A stretch of DNA of 35,086 nt from an uncultured Merdimonas sp. (GTDB taxonomy: Bacteria > Bacillota > Clostridia > Lachnospirales > Lachnospiraceae): the NCBI GenBank assembly GCA_944378225.1, contig CALWGE010000024.1, positions 1-35,086 on the forward strand, in the 5' to 3' direction. Made by a program: the position numbers and the translations under genes. The number at the start of each line of letters is the position of its first letter. The first letter of the stretch is position 1. Below the pieces are notes generated by a model. That model was given only the letters and a program-made list of their open reading frames with translations, was not told where the DNA came from and searched no databases. Positions 31,298 to 35,086 of the stretch are shown piece after piece.

Positions 31298-33444
31298 TCT
31301 GTCTCGCCTGCTCCTTCTTCTGTACCTGTCTCTTCTATATTTTCTGTGCCTTCTGTATTTTCTGTTTCGTCCGTATTTTCATAATGAAAACTGTACGTAT
31401 TTCCTTCACTGAGCACGCGCTTTGCCCTACCCGGCGCCACCTGCTTCACAGCAATCAGCGCGTCATCTTCCAGTACAGTCTTTTTCAGCTGGAGTACGTG
31501 ATCGTTGATAAATTTCGTAGTCTGATACTCACCGTCCACATAAACCTTAGTCGCAGTGGTAAAGTTCTGGCCGAATACATAGGTCATCTTTTCCAGAGCC
31601 ACCACATTGCGTACTGACGGCTGGTTGATTCCCATCTGCATATCCACAGGTTCAAAAGGCGTCTCTCCGTCCATATCATAGGCGTACCGCTCTCCATAAA
31701 GCAGATCATACTGGAGAAGCTCCATATCCGGCAGATACCATTTCGTCTTCCGGCGCGCCTGGTGATACTGCATCATGGTTCCTACATGAATATCCACCTT
31801 GTCCAGCACCTCTGCCGCAATCTGGTAGGAACACAGGGTCTGATCCACCTTTTCCAGTCCGATATTATCTACGATCACATAGCTGGTATCAAACAGGTAC
31901 CGGTTACTCACATCCTCCACGGTAAGTCCCAGAGTCGGAAGATGATCTCCGTACATTACCAGCACATAATCCTCGCCGTATGCGTCCAGCGTATCGATAA
32001 GATCCGCTATGAACTGATCCATCTCATGAAGCTGATTTACGTAGTATTCCCACTGATAGTTTTTCTCTTCTGTTTCTGCTCCTGTAACTTTAATGGCAGG
32101 ATCCTCAAGCACAGGCTCTGTGGGGTATTCGCCGTGTCCCTGTACAGAAATCGTATAGATAAAGTCCTGACGCGCCGTGGAATTCAGGCAGTCCATAATA
32201 TGCTCTATCAGGATCTCATCCTTCAGCCATCCGTTTTCTGTGGTGTTCGACACGTCCATGTATTCCTTGGAAGTATAAGTGTCAAATCCCAGATTGCTGA
32301 ACACATCGGCACGGCTGTAAAAGGTTGCTTTATTATTATGAATCGCGTGAGTCGCATAACCTGCTTCCCGAAGATCGTAGGCCACGCTCTCACAGGTCGT
32401 CTCTTTCAGAATTGTCTTATAGGGATACTCTCCCGGTCCGAAATACCGGAGATTCATGCCTGTAATACACTCAAACTCCGTATTAGCCGTACCTGCTCCT
32501 ACAGACGGAACTTTAAAGGCTCCCGAAGAGTACTCTTCCATCAGTCTGCGGAAATTCGGGATCGGATCTTCAGAAAACTCCAGGAATTCGACAGTAGTAG
32601 GATCAAAAAAGGTTTCCAGCTGCAGCATAATGATATTAGGCTTCTCAGAATCGTTGTCCTCATCCGCAAGCGTCTCTTCATCCCGCTGGACAATAGCCTG
32701 AATCGCCTCCTCAGAATACTCATAAGGCTCATCCATACCCGTGGCCAGCAGACTGCAGAAAAAGCAGTAGGGAAGGCCATAGTCCTGATAGGCAAAGGCA
32801 ATATTTCCAAAATACGTGGAAAGCACTCTCTGCTCCAGGCACACTCTGGTAGCTCCGGCAAACAATCCGATAACTGCCGCCAGCGCCGCAAGATTCAGCG
32901 GATAACGCAGCTTTCCCTTATACTTCGGGGCGTATTTCCACAGAAGTACAAGAACCGCAGCTCCGAGGACGATACTTCCCACCTTCTGTATCAGCTGGAG
33001 CGGAGACATATAATTTCCCACAATGTCCAGCGCGTCTGTAATCAGATGCATATCCTGCCCTGTAAAAGGCGTTACACGGGTTGAAAGAATCGTTCCGTTA
33101 ATAATACCCAGTACCAGCCAGAAAAAGGTCAGCAGAAGACGCATGAAAATCCTGCGCCGTACCAGATATACTACCATGAAACTCATAAATATCATAAGGC
33201 TGTTATAAGCGAAAGCGGCCGTACTCTCTGTCATAAAGTTCCACGCTTCCAGGACAGAATGACGAGACACTGCTTCCATAATAAAATAAATTATCCAGGA
33301 CAGCACCGCATGCAGCAAAAGAGAAAACCGGTTCGCTATAGCGATCGGTTTTGCCAGTACCCTGCTGCACTTCTCGTTGTTTTCTTTAAAAAAGGTTCTC
33401 AAAGAGGAACCTATACCCCCCAGCCATTTTCTTAACTTTTTCAT
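31294..33444 (-). CDS. LtaS-like membrane sulfatase with C-terminal IPT/TIG-like domain
   Basis: This 716-residue protein resembles lipoteichoic-acid synthases, which transfer glycerol-phosphate to a lipid-anchored polymer. About five TM segments occupy residues 35-230. The extracellular sulfatase-fold domain has likely Mn ligands Glu277 (LQLETFFDP), Asp500 and His501 (YGDHLP), His437 (GHGEYP) and nucleophile Thr319 (GAGTANTEFE). Beyond it, residues about 605-690 resemble an IPT/TIG beta-domain, and the tail is Thr/Glu-rich. The GTG at 33453 is an alternative start; the ATG at 33444 has GAGG upstream. It could be an LTA synthase or another phosphoglycerol transferase. Confidence 0.85.
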   Translation of the reverse strand: MKKLRKWLGGIGSSLRTFFKENNEKCSRVLAKPIAIANRFSLLLHAVLSWIIYFIMEAVSRHSVLEAWNFMTESTAAFAYNSLMIFMSFMVVYLVRRRIFMRLLLTFFWLVLGIINGTILSTRVTPFTGQDMHLITDALDIVGNYMSPLQLIQKVGSIVLGAAVLVLLWKYAPKYKGKLRYPLNLAALAAVIGLFAGATRVCLEQRVLSTYFGNIAFAYQDYGLPYCFFCSLLATGMDEPYEYSEEAIQAIVQRDEETLADEDNDSEKPNIIMLQLETFFDPTTVEFLEFSEDPIPNFRRLMEEYSSGAFKVPSVGAGTANTEFECITGMNLRYFGPGEYPYKTILKETTCESVAYDLREAGYATHAIHNNKATFYSRADVFSNLGFDTYTSKEYMDVSNTTENGWLKDEILIEHIMDCLNSTARQDFIYTISVQGHGEYPTEPVLEDPAIKVTGAETEEKNYQWEYYVNQLHEMDQFIADLIDTLDAYGEDYVLVMYGDHLPTLGLTVEDVSNRYLFDTSYVIVDNIGLEKVDQTLCSYQIAAEVLDKVDIHVGTMMQYHQARRKTKWYLPDMELLQYDLLYGERYAYDMDGETPFEPVDMQMGINQPSVRNVVALEKMTYVFGQNFTTATKVYVDGEYQTTKFINDHVLQLKKTVLEDDALIAVKQVAPGRAKRVLSEGNTYSFHYENTDETENTEGTENIEETGTEEGAGETE

Positions 33445-33478
33445 AATCCTCACTTTTCTTTTTCAGAGCGGGCTTTCG

Positions 33479-33498
33479 GGGAAGGCCCAGTCCTTCCC
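33479..33498 (-). other. Weak hairpin between valS and the LtaS-like gene
   Basis: GGGAAGG (33479-33485) and CCTTCCC (33492-33498) can pair around a 6-base loop, without a T-run afterwards. It is probably not a strong terminator, so valS may be co-transcribed with the genes downstream. Confidence 0.3.
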
Positions 33499-33525
33499 GT
33501 ATTCCCGTCTCTGCCGTAAATCCTG

Positions 33526-35086
<1,561 letters not shown>

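Noticed and set aside
31762-33084. A 440-codon plus-strand open frame opposite the LtaS-like gene
   Set aside because: It is antisense to a gene with intact sulfatase motifs, and has no recognisable domain.

Overview
The window looks like chromosomal DNA of a spore-forming, low-to-mid GC Firmicute, most likely a Lachnospiraceae-type gut clostridium (inference). It carries complete sigma-F and SpoVA sporulation genes, PcsB-type cell-division hydrolase genes next to ftsEX, AGGAGG-type ribosome sites, and glycan and glycogen metabolism genes. Almost every gene is on the minus strand. Only a YitT-type membrane protein with its small partner and a PfkB-type sugar kinase are on the plus strand. No tRNA, rRNA, CRISPR array, IS element or phage gene was recognised.

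Layout from left to right. (1) 1-3464: an ascorbate PTS operon read leftwards, ulaG - IIA - IIC - IIB, with IIB cut by the window edge. Helically phased direct repeats lie at its promoter. (2) 3736-8648: ftsE - ftsX - pcsB-like M23 hydrolase - CtpA/B-type S41 protease - a short prepilin peptidase. (3) 8711-9799: a PucR/CdaR-type regulator, separated from the plus-strand yitT-like gene by an AT-rich gap. (4) 11167-15036: a small FMN_bind-like membrane protein, then convergently glgB and a GH13 alpha-glucosidase/amylase. These last two follow a TetR gene whose promoter contains a palindromic operator. A PfkB sugar kinase diverges from the TetR gene on a textbook consensus promoter. (5) 16858-21660: a MATE exporter, a large TPR/disordered/AAA-like protein, and DegV. 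(6) 21791-28245: the sporulation block, read leftwards as spoIIAA - spoIIAB - sigF - small membrane ORF - spoVAA - spoVAB - spoVAC - AGCS alanine/glycine symporter - spoVAD - spoVAE. (7) 28362-35086: a zinc-ribbon TPR membrane protein, a 49-codon ORF, folC, an LtaS-like sulfatase and the 3' part of valS.

The most interesting part is the sporulation block. The usual spoIIA-spoVA order is kept, but an AGCS-family Na+/amino-acid symporter sits between spoVAC and spoVAD and has its own terminator. Sequences matching forespore (sigma-F/sigma-G) promoters lie before the small ORF-spoVAA unit, before the symporter (weaker) and before spoVAD. The cluster may therefore be three separately started forespore units in which an alanine/glycine transporter has joined the Ca-DPA channel genes. 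A second notable system is the TetR/glucan/sugar-kinase locus, where the operator fills the spacer of the TetR operon promoter. The large TPR-AAA-like protein with repeated GQL and EILEILE motifs and a degenerate Walker B is the least explained large gene.
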